From NCBI RefSeq assembly GCF_900107375.1, contig NZ_FNPT01000001.1, positions 310,001-374,000 of the forward strand: a stretch of 64,000 bases of DNA. Reading direction: 5' to 3'. Position 1 is the first letter of the stretch. Each line of letters starts with the position of its first letter. The notes under the pieces are model-generated. The model was given only the letters and a program-made list of their open reading frames with translations. It ran no database searches and was not told the origin of the DNA. Origin of the DNA: Lysobacter sp. yr284. Its GTDB lineage: Bacteria; Pseudomonadota; Gammaproteobacteria; Xanthomonadales; Xanthomonadaceae. The position numbers and the translations under genes are program-made. This document shows positions 25,418-36,554 of this stretch, piece by piece.

Positions 25418-26695
25418 TCAAGCGCCGCCTGTGGCGAGACGCGCCAACCGGGACGACGCGGCCACGGCCCGCAACGGCAAGTCGTCGCTGCCCACGTCGA
25501 TGCACACCACACGCAGCAGCGGCTGTCTCGCACCGGCGCCCGGCAGGCGGAACGCAGTCGGATGCGCGCCTTCCAGGCCGCGATGCCAGGGATAGATCAG
25601 CGCGACCTCCTCGCAGGGATACACGCTGGCGTAGGCGTTGAGCTGATACACGTGCGCGTCGCCCGGCACCAGTCGGCCCACTCGGTCCATCTCCAGCCGG
25701 CTCCACTTGGTGTCGGCGACCGCCAGCACCTGCGTCCCCTCGCGCAAAACCAGATCGGGGCGCAGCCGGAAGAACGGACGATCCGGCTCGGACTCCAGGG
25801 TCGCCAGGCTGAAGCCTCCGTCCTGCGCGCTCAGGTGCCAGCCGGCGGCGAAGGCGCGGCCACGCAGGCGGGTCGCCACCGCGGCCTCGAACAAGCGGTT
25901 CATGTCGAACAGCAACTCCGGCGCCTGGCTCGCGCCTGCGCGCAGGTCGGGCGAAAGCAGCCTCAGGATCCATCCGGCCCACTGCAGCGCGGCCGCATAG
26001 TGATGCACCTGGCGGTCCGAGGCCAACGTCGCCTGCAACGCCAGCGCATCGTGCCGGACCGACACCTCGTCCAAAGCCGCCGCCATCTCCAGCCACAGCC
26101 GGCCCGACTCCAGTCCGCGCGCCCATGGCCGCACCGCCAGCAGCGCGGCCTTCAGCACCTGATTCCAGGGATTGTCGAGGGTCAGTTCGTCGAACCGGCA
26201 GGCGAGCCGGTCCACCCGCATCGCATGCACCGCGGCCTGGCGCTGCAGCAACATGCGTCCGCGCACCACGCCGAGGTCGTCTTCCCGGGTCCGGTAACGC
26301 CGCAGCAGACCGGCCCGCACCAGTTGCAGCAAAGCCCGCAGGTAGGCCAGGACGAACACGTCCAGCAGCTCGCACTGGCGCAGCCCATGGCCGACTCCGC
26401 CCTGCTCGAACGCGGGCAGGTCGTAGGCCAGGCGCAGCATCCGCAGCAGCGTGCCGCGCCCCTGCGCGGGATCGGCGTCCTCGCCGATCTTCGGCAGCAC
26501 TTCGAGCACGCGCCCGCCCAGGTTCACCAGCCCCACATACTGCGCGAGCCGCAGCGAACGGTGGCCGAGCGAACAGAACCCGCGGCGTTGCTGGGCCACG
26601 CGCGCGAGCAGCGCGGCTTCCGCCGGGGTCAGGTCGGCGCCTTCGCCGACCGAAAGCGTCTGGTGTTCGCTGGCGGTAAGCGCGGGCGCGGCCAC
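25418..26695 (-). CDS. mcrC: McrC family nuclease subunit
   Basis: This protein of about 425 residues belongs to the McrC family. The N-terminal part has Glu-His-Gln-Thr-Leu and Gln-Tyr-Val-Gly-Leu-Val, and the C-terminal PD-(D/E)xK nuclease core is Arg-Pro-Asp-Leu-Val-Leu then Ala-Asp-Thr-Lys-Trp. With McrB it cleaves methylated DNA in type IV restriction. I prefer GTG at 26695, four bases past the mcrB stop; ATG at 26776 would give a 77-base overlap and an Arg-rich leader outside the family. It forms an operon with mcrB. Confidence 0.88.
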   Translation of the reverse strand: MAAPALTASEHQTLSVGEGADLTPAEAALLARVAQQRRGFCSLGHRSLRLAQYVGLVNLGGRVLEVLPKIGEDADPAQGRGTLLRMLRLAYDLPAFEQGGVGHGLRQCELLDVFVLAYLRALLQLVRAGLLRRYRTREDDLGVVRGRMLLQRQAAVHAMRVDRLACRFDELTLDNPWNQVLKAALLAVRPWARGLESGRLWLEMAAALDEVSVRHDALALQATLASDRQVHHYAAALQWAGWILRLLSPDLRAGASQAPELLFDMNRLFEAAVATRLRGRAFAAGWHLSAQDGGFSLATLESEPDRPFFRLRPDLVLREGTQVLAVADTKWSRLEMDRVGRLVPGDAHVYQLNAYASVYPCEEVALIYPWHRGLEGAHPTAFRLPGAGARQPLLRVVCIDVGSDDLPLRAVAASSRLARLATGGA

Positions 26696-26699
26696 CGCG

Positions 26700-28910
26700 T
26701 CAGTCCACGCCGGCCGCGGTTTCGTACAACGCTCGGAACGCCTGCGCCGTCCATCGCGACGGATCGGTGGTTTCATGGCGGGCGCGCTCCATCGCGCCCA
26801 CGTCCTGATGGCCGAACAGTTCGGCCGCGCGCACCACCCGCGTTTCCACGAACGGCGAGCGGCCGTCGCGGCCCGACAAGACCTGCGCGATGCGGCTCCA
26901 ATCGTCGAAGAAGTACTCCTGCAGCAGCGGAATCACCTGCAATCGGAACGCCGCGCGCAAGTCGTCCAGGCTCGCCACCCGGCTGAAGTAGGCGTGGCCG
27001 ATGCGACGATCGCGGTCGAGCAGGAATTCCAGCCGGTCGTTGACCGCCTGGAGCAGCCGCCCCAGGTGAACGTCCTCGATTCGGCGCTCCAGCACCTGGT
27101 AATTAGGCGGCACCTCCTCGAATTCGAAGCGCCGGCGCAGCGCGATGTCGAGCAACGCGATGGAGCGGTCGGCGGTGTTCATCGTGCCGTAGAGGTCCAG
27201 GTTCTCCGGCACGCCGAAGCGCTCGTCGTCGCCGTCCTCGCCGCCGGTCCCTGGCAGTTGCACCTCCATGCCACGCGCCAGCGCGCCGCCGGCGTCGTAG
27301 CGCGCGCGCTTGTCCGGCTCGATCAGGGTGATGAGTTCCCCGAACACCTTGGCGATGTTGGCACGGTTGATTTCATCGATGAACAGCGCGTACGGCTTGC
27401 TCGGATTGGCCCGCGCTTCGGCGCAGATCTGCTTGAACACGCCATCGACCATGCGAAAACCGGTCGAGACCGCCCCGTCGCCGCCTTCGGCGGCCACCGG
27501 GCGCAGCCCGATCACGAAGTCCTCGTACGAATACGACGGATGGAACGTCACCACGCGATAGCGCAGGATCGGCCGCCCGGCCGAACCCGGCCCAGCCTTC
27601 CAGGCATCGGCCAGTTCCGCCGCCTCGGCATCGACCTCGCGCCAGTCTCCGACCACCGACCAGTCGGAGCTTTCGCTCTTGACGAACACGTAGGGCGCGC
27701 GCCGGTCCGCGACGTTGACCGTGGCGACCTCAAGCGGGGTATGGCTCTGCATGTACCCCCATAAGGTTGCGCGGACGCCGTTTCGCTTGCGCTGCGCTGC
27801 CTTTGCCTTGATCAGTTCGTGCTGTTCCAGCGCGGTGACCTTGACCGGCTTGCCGAGGTCGGCCAGCGCCGCGGCGATCACCGCGCGCCAGCCGAACCGC
27901 GACACCAGGCCCAACGCCCAGGTCGGCCGATCCACGTCGGCCGGCTGGTCGGTGTACTGCTTGAACAGTTGCTGCAGGCGCCAGGTCTTGCCGGTGCCGG
28001 GCGGTCCGTACAGGATCAGGTTGCGCGCGGCCGGCCGCAGCGCGTAGGCGACGTCCGGCTCCCTCACCGCAAGCGCCTCCTCGTCCTCCTCGGCGCTGTC
28101 GTCGGTTTCGTTGGGCTCCTTCCAGCTCTCGCGCAGCGGTTCCAGGTAGAAATCCAGGTCGGTGGTGGCGTAGCGCTGCTCCTGCTGCCCGCGCAAGGCC
28201 AGCAACGCCTCGTCCAGATCGCGGTCGCTCCAACGCCGGGTCTGCTTCATCGACGCCACGCCGAATCCCGCCAGCACCTTGCGCCGGTCGCCGTTGGTCG
28301 ACATGCGCTCGACCCGCTCCGGAAACAGGAAATAACGCAGCATGTGACGGAACTGGCGGTCGCCGTCGCGCGGCACCGTAGCCATCCAGTCCATGAATCG
28401 GTCGTAGTCGGCGAACGCCGCGGCGCGGTCCTGCGGCGGCAGCGCCTTGATCGCCCGCCCCAGCGCAATGATGTAGATCACTTCGCGCCAACGGTTGGTG
28501 TTGACCCCCATGCCCGCGGAACCAATGCCGCCCAGCAGCGCGTCTGCCAGCATCGGATGGCTCGGGTCCAGCGCCTCGCCGGACCAGTCCCACACCCGCA
28601 CCACGCCTTCGCGCTTGGTCTGCGCGGTGATGTTGCTGGGGAACAGGAACAGCGCCCACAGCACCTCGGCCATCAACTTTCGCGCGTCCGGCGGCGCATC
28701 CGCCAATTGGATGCGCAGCTTGTCGTAGAACCCCCCGTCTCCCGCCTCGGGCCGCTGCACGAAATAAAGGTCCAGGGCATCGAAGTTCGCAGCCGTGCCG
28801 GTTGCGTCGGCGCCGAACACGCTGCCGTCGCCGACCAAGCTGGCCTGCACCCAACGGCGGCCGGCGGCGACGACGGCCGGCGCATCGTGGTGATAAGTGT
28901 AAAGCGACAT
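26700..28910 (-). CDS. mcrB: McrB family AAA+ GTPase/ATPase
   Basis: This 736-residue protein has an N-terminal region of about 250 residues of unknown specificity and an acidic linker. The AAA+ motor carries Walker A Gly-Pro-Pro-Gly-Thr-Gly-Lys-Thr (302-309), Walker B Phe-Ile-Asp512-Glu513-Ile-Asn-Arg, and the McrB signature Met-Asn-Thr-Ala-Asp-Arg-Ser followed by an Arg-rich finger. It powers McrC on modified DNA. It is longer than E. coli McrB (about 460 residues), the extra length being N-terminal. The start at 28910 is preceded by GGGAGGT. The operon lies beside a tRNA array, a usual defence-gene position. Confidence 0.9.
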   Translation of the reverse strand: MSLYTYHHDAPAVVAAGRRWVQASLVGDGSVFGADATGTAANFDALDLYFVQRPEAGDGGFYDKLRIQLADAPPDARKLMAEVLWALFLFPSNITAQTKREGVVRVWDWSGEALDPSHPMLADALLGGIGSAGMGVNTNRWREVIYIIALGRAIKALPPQDRAAAFADYDRFMDWMATVPRDGDRQFRHMLRYFLFPERVERMSTNGDRRKVLAGFGVASMKQTRRWSDRDLDEALLALRGQQEQRYATTDLDFYLEPLRESWKEPNETDDSAEEDEEALAVREPDVAYALRPAARNLILYGPPGTGKTWRLQQLFKQYTDQPADVDRPTWALGLVSRFGWRAVIAAALADLGKPVKVTALEQHELIKAKAAQRKRNGVRATLWGYMQSHTPLEVATVNVADRRAPYVFVKSESSDWSVVGDWREVDAEAAELADAWKAGPGSAGRPILRYRVVTFHPSYSYEDFVIGLRPVAAEGGDGAVSTGFRMVDGVFKQICAEARANPSKPYALFIDEINRANIAKVFGELITLIEPDKRARYDAGGALARGMEVQLPGTGGEDGDDERFGVPENLDLYGTMNTADRSIALLDIALRRRFEFEEVPPNYQVLERRIEDVHLGRLLQAVNDRLEFLLDRDRRIGHAYFSRVASLDDLRAAFRLQVIPLLQEYFFDDWSRIAQVLSGRDGRSPFVETRVVRAAELFGHQDVGAMERARHETTDPSRWTAQAFRALYETAAGVD

Positions 28911-29171
28911 CCGATACCTCCCTGTGGACCGGCAGACGACGGCGACTGCCGACCCGATGCCATCGGCGACTGCGCCGAGCGGCAAAGCTACCGCGAAACC
29001 GGAGCTAACGATGCGGGCGCGAACAAAAATCGACGACGAAGCCGCATGGAGTTTGCCTGCGCCCCCCCGCGGGCGGCGGGGCTCGACTGAGTCGGGCAAG
29101 ATGCGGCGAGAGGCCGATAGCGTCCTGCGACGCCCGGCCCGCCACGAGGGGCGGAAAACCACGAAAACAAA
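28911..29171. other. Gap between tRNA array and mcrB
   Basis: No gene is supported. It should hold the mcrBC promoter, but no clear -35/-10 pair is visible. Confidence 0.4.
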
Positions 29172-29195
29172 CAGGGCCGCCTTTCGGCAGCCCTG
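29165..29195 (-). terminator. Terminator of the tRNA operon
   Basis: A stem CAGGGCCGCC/GGCAGCCCTG with loop TTTC (29172-29195, one mismatch) is followed on the minus strand by TTTGTTTT. It lies just past the last tRNA-Glu. Confidence 0.75.
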
Positions 29196-29217
29196 ATTGC
29201 TCGATTCGATATCGATT

Positions 29218-29293
29218 TGGCGTCCCCACGGGGATTCGAACCCCGGTCGCTACCGTGAAAGGGTAATGTCCTAGGCCTCTAGACGATGGGGAC
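29218..29293 (-). tRNA. tRNA-Glu (TTC), copy 2
   Basis: This 76-nt cloverleaf has acceptor GTCCCCA/TGGGGAC, discriminator G, encoded CCA and anticodon loop CTTTCAC (anticodon TTC). It is identical over the visible arms to the copy at 29507-29582. It is last in the Ala-Glu-Ala-Glu transcription order. Confidence 0.95.
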
Positions 29294-29345
29294 AAAACTG
29301 GTCGAGTTTTCCGGAAAACCCTGCGGCCCCTTTCATTCCGAGGAT

Positions 29346-29421
29346 TGGTGGAGCCAGCCGGGATCGAACCGGCGACCTCCTGCATGCCATGCAGGCGCTC
29401 TCCCAGCTGAGCTATGGCCCC
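29346..29421 (-). tRNA. tRNA-Ala (GGC), copy 2
   Basis: This 76-nt cloverleaf has acceptor GGGGCCA/TGGCTCC, discriminator A, encoded CCA and anticodon loop ATGGCAT (anticodon GGC). It is 52 bases upstream of tRNA-Glu copy 2 in transcription order. Confidence 0.95.
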
Positions 29422-29478
29422 ACGCGCTGGAAACTCTCTGTGTCGCATCGAAACCCCGAAAACGCAGGGCTTCAATAT

Positions 29479-29502
29479 AAAACCCCCTGGACAGGGGGTT
29501 TT
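29479..29502 (-). terminator. Internal terminator between tRNA pairs
   Basis: AAAACCCCC and GGGGGTTTT form a stem around a six-base loop, followed on the minus strand by TTTTATATT. It separates the first Ala-Glu pair from the second, so the second pair may need read-through or its own promoter. Confidence 0.75.
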
Positions 29503-29506
29503 GGTG

Positions 29507-29582
29507 TGGCGTCCCCACGGGGATTCGAACCCCGGTCGCTACCGTGAAAGGGTAATGTCCTAGGCCTCTAGACGATGGGGAC
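29507..29582 (-). tRNA. tRNA-Glu (TTC), copy 1
   Basis: Same structure as the copy at 29218-29293: anticodon TTC, encoded CCA, 76 nt. It follows tRNA-Ala copy 1 by 50 bases. Confidence 0.95.
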
Positions 29583-29632
29583 AAACCTTTGAAACTTCAT
29601 TCCCTTCGAAACCCTTTCACCAGTTCGAAGAG

Positions 29633-29708
29633 TGGTGGAGCCAGCCGGGATCGAACCGGCGACCTCCTGCATGCCATGCAGGCGCTCTCCCAGCTGAGCT
29701 ATGGCCCC
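29633..29708 (-). tRNA. tRNA-Ala (GGC), copy 1
   Basis: This 76-nt tRNA has anticodon GGC and an encoded CCA and is first in the operon. A consensus-like promoter lies directly upstream at 29728-29757. Confidence 0.95.
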
Positions 29709-29727
29709 ACGGGCTGGAAAGACGAAC

Positions 29728-29757
29728 ATCTTAGCGGGCGTTCAGCGAAGTCGTCAA
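29728..29757 (-). promoter_or_regulatory. Sigma70-type promoter of the tRNA array
   Basis: On the minus strand TTGACG (29757-29752), an 18-base spacer and TAAGAT (29733-29728) form a near-consensus promoter about 20 bases before tRNA-Ala. Its -35 overlaps the end of the DUF1249 gene. Confidence 0.75.
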
Positions 29758-30305
29758 GCGTTCATCGCTGAATTTTTTGCCGCTCCATCGTGCCCTGCTT
29801 CGCGAGGATCGTCCTCGTTCGGATCGGGCGGCGACGGGTCGAGTTCGACGGGGCGCAATCTTGTCATGCCATGCCCGCGTTCGGCTAGATACTCGAGCCA
29901 CTTTCCTAAAAAAGTATTCATGCGCATGCGATGGCCGAGCACCTGCGCCGGCGGCGGGTACATGCCGATCGCGTCCTGCCAGCGCCGCCCCACATAACAG
30001 TGGGTGGCCTCGACCTGGTGCGCATCGTGGTACAGCCGCACGTAGGCCGAAGGATCGGGCTCGCCGGTCAGCGGGTCCTGCATGGCGTAGGTCAGGCGCA
30101 GCTCGGTGGTGTAGCGATGCTGCTCGAGCACGTCCAGGCGCAGGTCCAGGCCGTCGCCGACCTGCGACAGGTACACGCCGCGCGCGAGACCGGCCGGCTC
30201 GAACATGCGGGTGAGGCGTTCGTGGTTCTCCGCGTACAGGCCCATCAACCAGCCGAAACGGCTGAGTTTGGGGATGCGCGCGAAACGGGAGGCGGCTTGC
30301 GTCAT
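29754..30305 (-). CDS. DUF1249 family protein (YqiB-like)
   Basis: This 183-residue soluble protein matches the DUF1249/YqiB family: an N-terminal Tyr-Ala-Glu-Asn-His-x-Arg-Leu, a central Tyr-Thr-Thr-Glu-Leu-Arg-Leu-Thr-Tyr, and Val-Arg-Leu-Tyr-His-Asp-Ala. The family is about 140 residues in E. coli; here a charged C-terminal tail of about 30 residues is added. Its function is unknown; in enterobacteria it sits near nudF and cpdA. A TATAAT on the minus strand lies about 66 bases upstream (30376-30371). Confidence 0.85.
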   Translation of the reverse strand: MTQAASRFARIPKLSRFGWLMGLYAENHERLTRMFEPAGLARGVYLSQVGDGLDLRLDVLEQHRYTTELRLTYAMQDPLTGEPDPSAYVRLYHDAHQVEATHCYVGRRWQDAIGMYPPPAQVLGHRMRMNTFLGKWLEYLAERGHGMTRLRPVELDPSPPDPNEDDPREAGHDGAAKNSAMNA

Positions 30306-30344
30306 GCACGCGATGCTACACGCTGGAAGGCGTTCGCGGCAGGA

Positions 30345-30373
30345 TTGACGAAATCGCGAAAAACCCTTAAATT
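30345..30373 (+). promoter_or_regulatory. Orphan sigma70-type promoter, plus strand
   Basis: TTGACG (30345-30350), exactly 17 bases, then TAAATT (30368-30373) resembles a strong vegetative promoter, but no plus-strand gene follows before the ppsR end. The same AT-rich patch also reads TATAAT on the minus strand, facing the DUF1249 gene. ATCGCGAAA (30353-30361) and TTTCGCGAT (30382-30390) are inverted around it. Confidence 0.45.
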
Positions 30374-30594
30374 ATAGGCTCTTTCGCGATGCCGGCGGGC
30401 ACGAAGAAGGGCCTCGCGCAATGCGATCGCCGCCCGCCTCCATTCAGCATCGCGCTTCCCCGCCACGCCCTGCTCCGCTGCCGGCCGCTTCGCCCGCGCG
30501 CATCGCCGCGGCGCGCACGCGCACAAAGAGCCCGGCGCACCTGCGCGCGCCGGACGGTTGCGTATCGCTGCGGCGCAGCCTGCGCCTGAATCGT

Positions 30595-31416
30595 TCAGAA
30601 CATCTCGCGATGGATCCCCAGCGTGGTCATGACCTTGCTGGAAATCTCCTCGATCGAGGTGTGGGTGGTGCTCAGCGTCGGGATGCGTTCGGCGCGGAAC
30701 ATGGCCTCGGCCGCGGCGACCTCGCGCTTGCAGGTCTCGAACTTGGCGTAGCGCGAATTCGGCCGGCGCTCCTGGCGGATCTGCTGCAGCCGCACCGGAT
30801 CGATGGTCAGGCCGAACAGTTTCTGCCGGAACGGCCGCAGCCGCGGCGGCAGCCGGTCGTGCTCGAGGTCTTCCTCGGTCAGCGGGTAGTTGGCCGCGCG
30901 CACGCCGTAGTGCAGGGCCAGGTACACGCAGGTCGGGGTTTTGCCGGCGCGCGAGACCGCCACCAGGATCAAGTCGGCCTCGTTGTAGTCCACGCTCTGC
31001 CCGTCGTCGTGGGTCAGGGCGTAGTTCATGGCGTTGATGCGGCGGTGGTAAGTGTCGAAGTCGACGATGCCGTGGGCCTGGTTGACTCGGCGCTGGCGGG
31101 TCTCGTGCAGCTCGCGCTCCAGCGGTTCGATGAACGGCGCGAAAACGTCGAGCATCAGCGCCCCGCTCTCGGCCAGGGCCGCGCCGACCTCGCCGTCCAT
31201 GCAGGAATTGATGACCACCGGGCGCACCCCGTAGGCCACCGCCGCCTCGCGGATCTTGCCCGCGACCTCCTGCGCCCGCTCCACCGTATCCACGAACGCG
31301 ATGCGGTCGGTGACGAAGCGGGTCTCGGTGAACTGCGTCAGCAAGCTGTGCCCGATGGTCTCGGCGGTGATGCCGGTGCCGTCGGAAATGTAGAAGACCG
31401 GGCGGGTTGCTGCCAT
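30595..31416 (-). CDS. ppsR: PEP synthase regulatory protein (kinase/pyrophosphorylase)
   Basis: This 273-residue DUF299 protein starts [13 protein letters not shown] and has the P-loop [10 protein letters not shown] near residue 153. It is full length. PpsR inactivates PEP synthase by ADP-dependent phosphorylation and reactivates it by Pi-dependent dephosphorylation. It is divergent from ppsA, its target, across about 160 bases, so the pair can be co-regulated. Confidence 0.95.
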   Translation of the reverse strand: MAATRPVFYISDGTGITAETIGHSLLTQFTETRFVTDRIAFVDTVERAQEVAGKIREAAVAYGVRPVVINSCMDGEVGAALAESGALMLDVFAPFIEPLERELHETRQRRVNQAHGIVDFDTYHRRINAMNYALTHDDGQSVDYNEADLILVAVSRAGKTPTCVYLALHYGVRAANYPLTEEDLEHDRLPPRLRPFRQKLFGLTIDPVRLQQIRQERRPNSRYAKFETCKREVAAAEAMFRAERIPTLSTTHTSIEEISSKVMTTLGIHREMF

Positions 31417-31574
31417 CGATAACCTCGTCTAAGAAAACGGTGCCAGTCGGAAAAAGCCCGGGGGCCAGTACAAAAAGCCCGCCGGATCAAGCTTGTATGC
31501 CCCGGACGCACGGGCGATCATATCGTCTTGGCCGCGCCCTGATGCGTCCCAGTCCCCCTCGGAGATAGTGTGTC

Positions 31575-33953
<2,379 letters not shown>

Positions 33954-33961
33954 GTCCGGGC

Positions 33962-34942
33962 ATGGCGAAAACCGACGCGTCCCAGGCCGCTGCCAAGGCC
34001 GCCGCCGCCAAGGCGCAGGCGTCCGAGCCCGTGATGGGGCTCGGCGCCGGCTTCGACTTCGACAAGCTGATGGGCTGGGCCCAGACCCAGGGCCTGAAGC
34101 TGCTGGCCGCGCTGGCGATCCTGCTGATCGGGCTGTGGATCGCCAAGCGCCTGTCGCGCGCGCTGGAGCGGGTCATGACCCGCGCCAACATGGAAGTCAC
34201 CCTGCGCGGCTTCCTGCGCAACATCGCCTATGCGGTGATGGTGGTGGTGGTCGCGGTGGCCGCGCTGCAGGCGCTCGGCGTGCCGACGACCTCGGTGCTG
34301 GCGGTGCTCGGCGCCGCCGGCCTGGCGATCGGCTTGGCGCTGAAGGACTCGCTGTCCAACATCGCCTCCGGGGTGATGCTGATCGTGCTGCGCCCGTTCC
34401 GCGCCGGCGACTACGTGCAGGCCGCCGGCGTCGAGGGCACGGTCGAGCAGATCCGGGTGTTCCAGACCCGCCTGCGCACCATCGACAACCGGGTGATCGT
34501 GCTGCCCAACAGCCTGATCACCACCGCGGTCATCGTCAATTTCACCGCCAATCCCCGGCGCCGCATCGACCTCACCGTCGGCGTGGGCTACGACGACGAT
34601 CTGAAGGTCGCCAAGGACACCCTGCTGGCGCTGGCCGCGGCGCATCCCAAGGTGCTCAAGGACCCGCCGCCGGAGGTGCTGGTGACCGCGCTGGCCGAGA
34701 GCAGCGTCAACCTGGAGCTGCGCGCCTGGGCCAAGACCGGCGACCTGGTCCACACCAAGAGCGACCTGGTCGAGGGCATCCGCAACGAGCTGATCGGCAA
34801 GGGGCTCAACATCCCGTATCCGCAGCGCGACCTGCACGTGTACCACCACGATGCCGATGGCCGGCCGATCGGCGAGGTGCTGGCCAAGTCGGTGGCCGAC
34901 GACGGCGACATCCCGGCGCCTGCGGTCAAGCCGAAGGCTTGA
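33962..34942 (+). CDS. Small-conductance mechanosensitive channel (MscS)
   Basis: This 326-residue protein has an Ala-rich cytosolic start, membrane helices at about 40-60, 85-110 and 115-140, and the pore helix Gly-Ala-Ala-Gly-Leu-Ala-Ile-Gly-Leu-Ala-Leu-Lys-Asp. The Arg-Pro-Phe-Arg-Ala-Gly-Asp beta domain and a C-terminal alpha/beta domain follow. It opens under membrane tension to release osmolytes. It starts eight bases after ppsA, so the two are probably co-transcribed, although no functional link is known. Confidence 0.92.
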   Translation: MAKTDASQAAAKAAAAKAQASEPVMGLGAGFDFDKLMGWAQTQGLKLLAALAILLIGLWIAKRLSRALERVMTRANMEVTLRGFLRNIAYAVMVVVVAVAALQALGVPTTSVLAVLGAAGLAIGLALKDSLSNIASGVMLIVLRPFRAGDYVQAAGVEGTVEQIRVFQTRLRTIDNRVIVLPNSLITTAVIVNFTANPRRRIDLTVGVGYDDDLKVAKDTLLALAAAHPKVLKDPPPEVLVTALAESSVNLELRAWAKTGDLVHTKSDLVEGIRNELIGKGLNIPYPQRDLHVYHHDADGRPIGEVLAKSVADDGDIPAPAVKPKA

Positions 34943-35000
34943 GCGATTCCACGCAGGGCGCCATGCGCCCTCGCCTTTGCCGCGAATGTGGGTATCCCGC

Positions 35001-35182
35001 TGTAGCAGCTGCGCGAGCTGCGACCCACGCAGCGGTGTACGCGAGCGCAGTTCGTCGAAGCCGCGCCGCGCAGGTTTTCCGTTTCGATACGCCGCTCAAA
35101 GCGCCGGCCGACTGCCAAGGGCTTCGGCGAACCGCGCTCGCGTACATCGCTGCGGTGGGTCGCAGCTCGCGCAGCTCCTACA
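35001..35182. repeat. Long inverted repeat with family A ends
   Basis: The left arm begins TGTAGCAGCTGCGCGAGCTG and runs about 65 bases; an inverted, slightly diverged copy ends at 35182 with CAGCTCCTACA. Arms share CGACCCA, GCAGCG and GTACGCGAGCGC segments. It lies between the convergent MscS and orn genes and is the largest REP-derived palindrome here. Confidence 0.75.
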
Positions 35183-35222
35183 GTGGCTGCGTTGCGGTCC
35201 CGCGCGAGACCGAGGCCAAGAC

Positions 35223-35804
35223 TCAGCCCGCGAGCCCGCCGAGCTTGCCCATGAACCCGCGGTAATGCCGCAGCTCGGCGATCGAGTCGTGCACGTCGCT
35301 CAGCGCGGTGTGCTTGCTGTCCTTGTGCATCCCGGCGAGCACCTCCGGCGACCAGCGCCGCGCCAGTTCCTTGACCGTGCTGACGTCGAGGTTGCGGTAG
35401 TGGAAGTACTTCTCCAGCTTCGGCATGCAGCGGTGCAGGAAGCGGCGGTCCTGGCAGATCGAGTTGCCGCAGATCGGCGAGGCGTTCGGCGCGACCCACT
35501 TGGCCAGGAACTCCAGGGTCGACCGCTCGGCGTCGGCCATCTCCACGCCCTGCTCGACCACCCGCTTCCACAGCCCGGACTTGCCGTGCTGGTTGCGGTT
35601 CCACTCGTCCATCGCCTCCAGCCGTTGCAGCGGATGGGCGATGGCCAGTTCCGGGCCTTCGGCGAGCACGTTGAGTTGGGCGTCGGTGACCACCGTGGCG
35701 ATCTCCAGGATCGAGTCGCGGTCGGTGTCCAGCCCGGTCATTTCCAGGTCGATCCAGATCAACCGGTGTTCGTGTCCGTGCTCGTGTCCGGGGTGTCCGC
35801 TCAT
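35223..35804 (-). CDS. orn: Oligoribonuclease
   Basis: This 193-residue DEDDh exonuclease has [11 protein letters not shown] (exo I), Ser-Ile-Cys-Gln-Asp-Arg-Arg-Phe (exo II) and His-x4-Asp-Val-His-Asp (exo III). It degrades 2-5-nt RNAs, including pGpG from c-di-GMP breakdown. The N terminus carries five histidines within 13 residues ([10 protein letters not shown]), an addition to the usual domain. Monocistronic on the minus strand. Confidence 0.95.
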   Translation of the reverse strand: MSGHPGHEHGHEHRLIWIDLEMTGLDTDRDSILEIATVVTDAQLNVLAEGPELAIAHPLQRLEAMDEWNRNQHGKSGLWKRVVEQGVEMADAERSTLEFLAKWVAPNASPICGNSICQDRRFLHRCMPKLEKYFHYRNLDVSTVKELARRWSPEVLAGMHKDSKHTALSDVHDSIAELRHYRGFMGKLGGLAG

Positions 35805-35868
35805 GGCCTCGCCGTAGGGTTGCAGGTCGCGGCATCATAGCCCACCCGACCCCGATGGCCGCGCCGCG

Positions 35869-36354
35869 ATGACCGCCAACGCCCCCGACGTCCACTACGC
35901 GATCCTGACCGCGATGCTGGCGCCCGCGTTCTTCCTGACCGCGACCGCCTCGCTGCTGCTGTCGGCCAACAACCGCCTGGCCCGGGTCATCGACCGCGCG
36001 CGGGTCCTGCTCAAGGAACTGGCCGAGACCGAGGACGCCGAAGAGCGCGAACTGATCGAACGCCACATCCTGCGCCAGAAGAAGCGCAGCCGGATCATCC
36101 TGCGCGGCAGCCAGCTGCTGTACACCGCGATCAGCTTCTTCGTCGGCACCAGCCTGACCGTGGCCGGCGACGCCGTGCTCGGCTATCGCCTGGGCCTGGT
36201 GCCGACCGTGCTGGCCGCGCTCGGGGTGCTGTCGATGTTCGCCGCCAGCCTGCTGCTGGCGCGCGAATCCTCGCTGGCGGTGGAGGCGGTCAACGAGGAG
36301 ATGGACCACGGCCACGCCAGCGCGGTCAAGCGTTGGGCCAAGCCGCGCAGCTGA
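35869..36354 (+). CDS. DUF2721 family membrane protein
   Basis: This 161-residue protein has three hydrophobic segments (about 10-32, 85-105, 112-130) and the family signature Pro-Ala-Phe-Phe-Leu-Thr-Ala-Thr-Ala-Ser-Leu-Leu with Asn-Asn-Arg-Leu-Ala-Arg-Val-Ile-Asp-Arg. A charged helical loop follows the first segment. DUF2721 function is unknown. A paralogue lies about 200 bases downstream on the same strand. Confidence 0.85.
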   Translation: MTANAPDVHYAILTAMLAPAFFLTATASLLLSANNRLARVIDRARVLLKELAETEDAEERELIERHILRQKKRSRIILRGSQLLYTAISFFVGTSLTVAGDAVLGYRLGLVPTVLAALGVLSMFAASLLLARESSLAVEAVNEEMDHGHASAVKRWAKPRS

Positions 36355-36393
36355 GCGGCCGGCGGCCCCACCCGCGCCGGATCGGCTTCGCCC

Positions 36394-36430
36394 GGTGGGA
36401 GGGCCTTCAGGCCCGACGCTTTTCGATCCG
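36394..36430. repeat. Family B palindromic repeat
   Basis: GGTGGGAGGGCCTTCAGGCC then CGACGCTTTTCGATCCG is the inverse orientation of the copies near 2144 and 4240. It sits between the two DUF2721 genes. Confidence 0.7.
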
Positions 36431-36554
36431 CCGCCGCGACCCCATACCGCGCTGCGAGCCGGCCGAAACGCGTCCCACCATCGCGCCTGGCGCCGCCGCT
36501 TCCGGCTTGCGGCATGATGGAGGCCCGCGCCGTTCCGCCGCCCCGCTCCACGCC

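Noticed and set aside
24727-29293. A mobile island bounded by att sites at tRNA-Glu
   Set aside because: No integrase, relaxase or second copy of the tRNA end was seen in the window, so no mobile element is annotated.
29218-29708. Repeated blocks that might suggest a CRISPR array
   Set aside because: The repeats are two tRNA-Glu and two tRNA-Ala genes, not short repeats with unique spacers. No cas gene is present.
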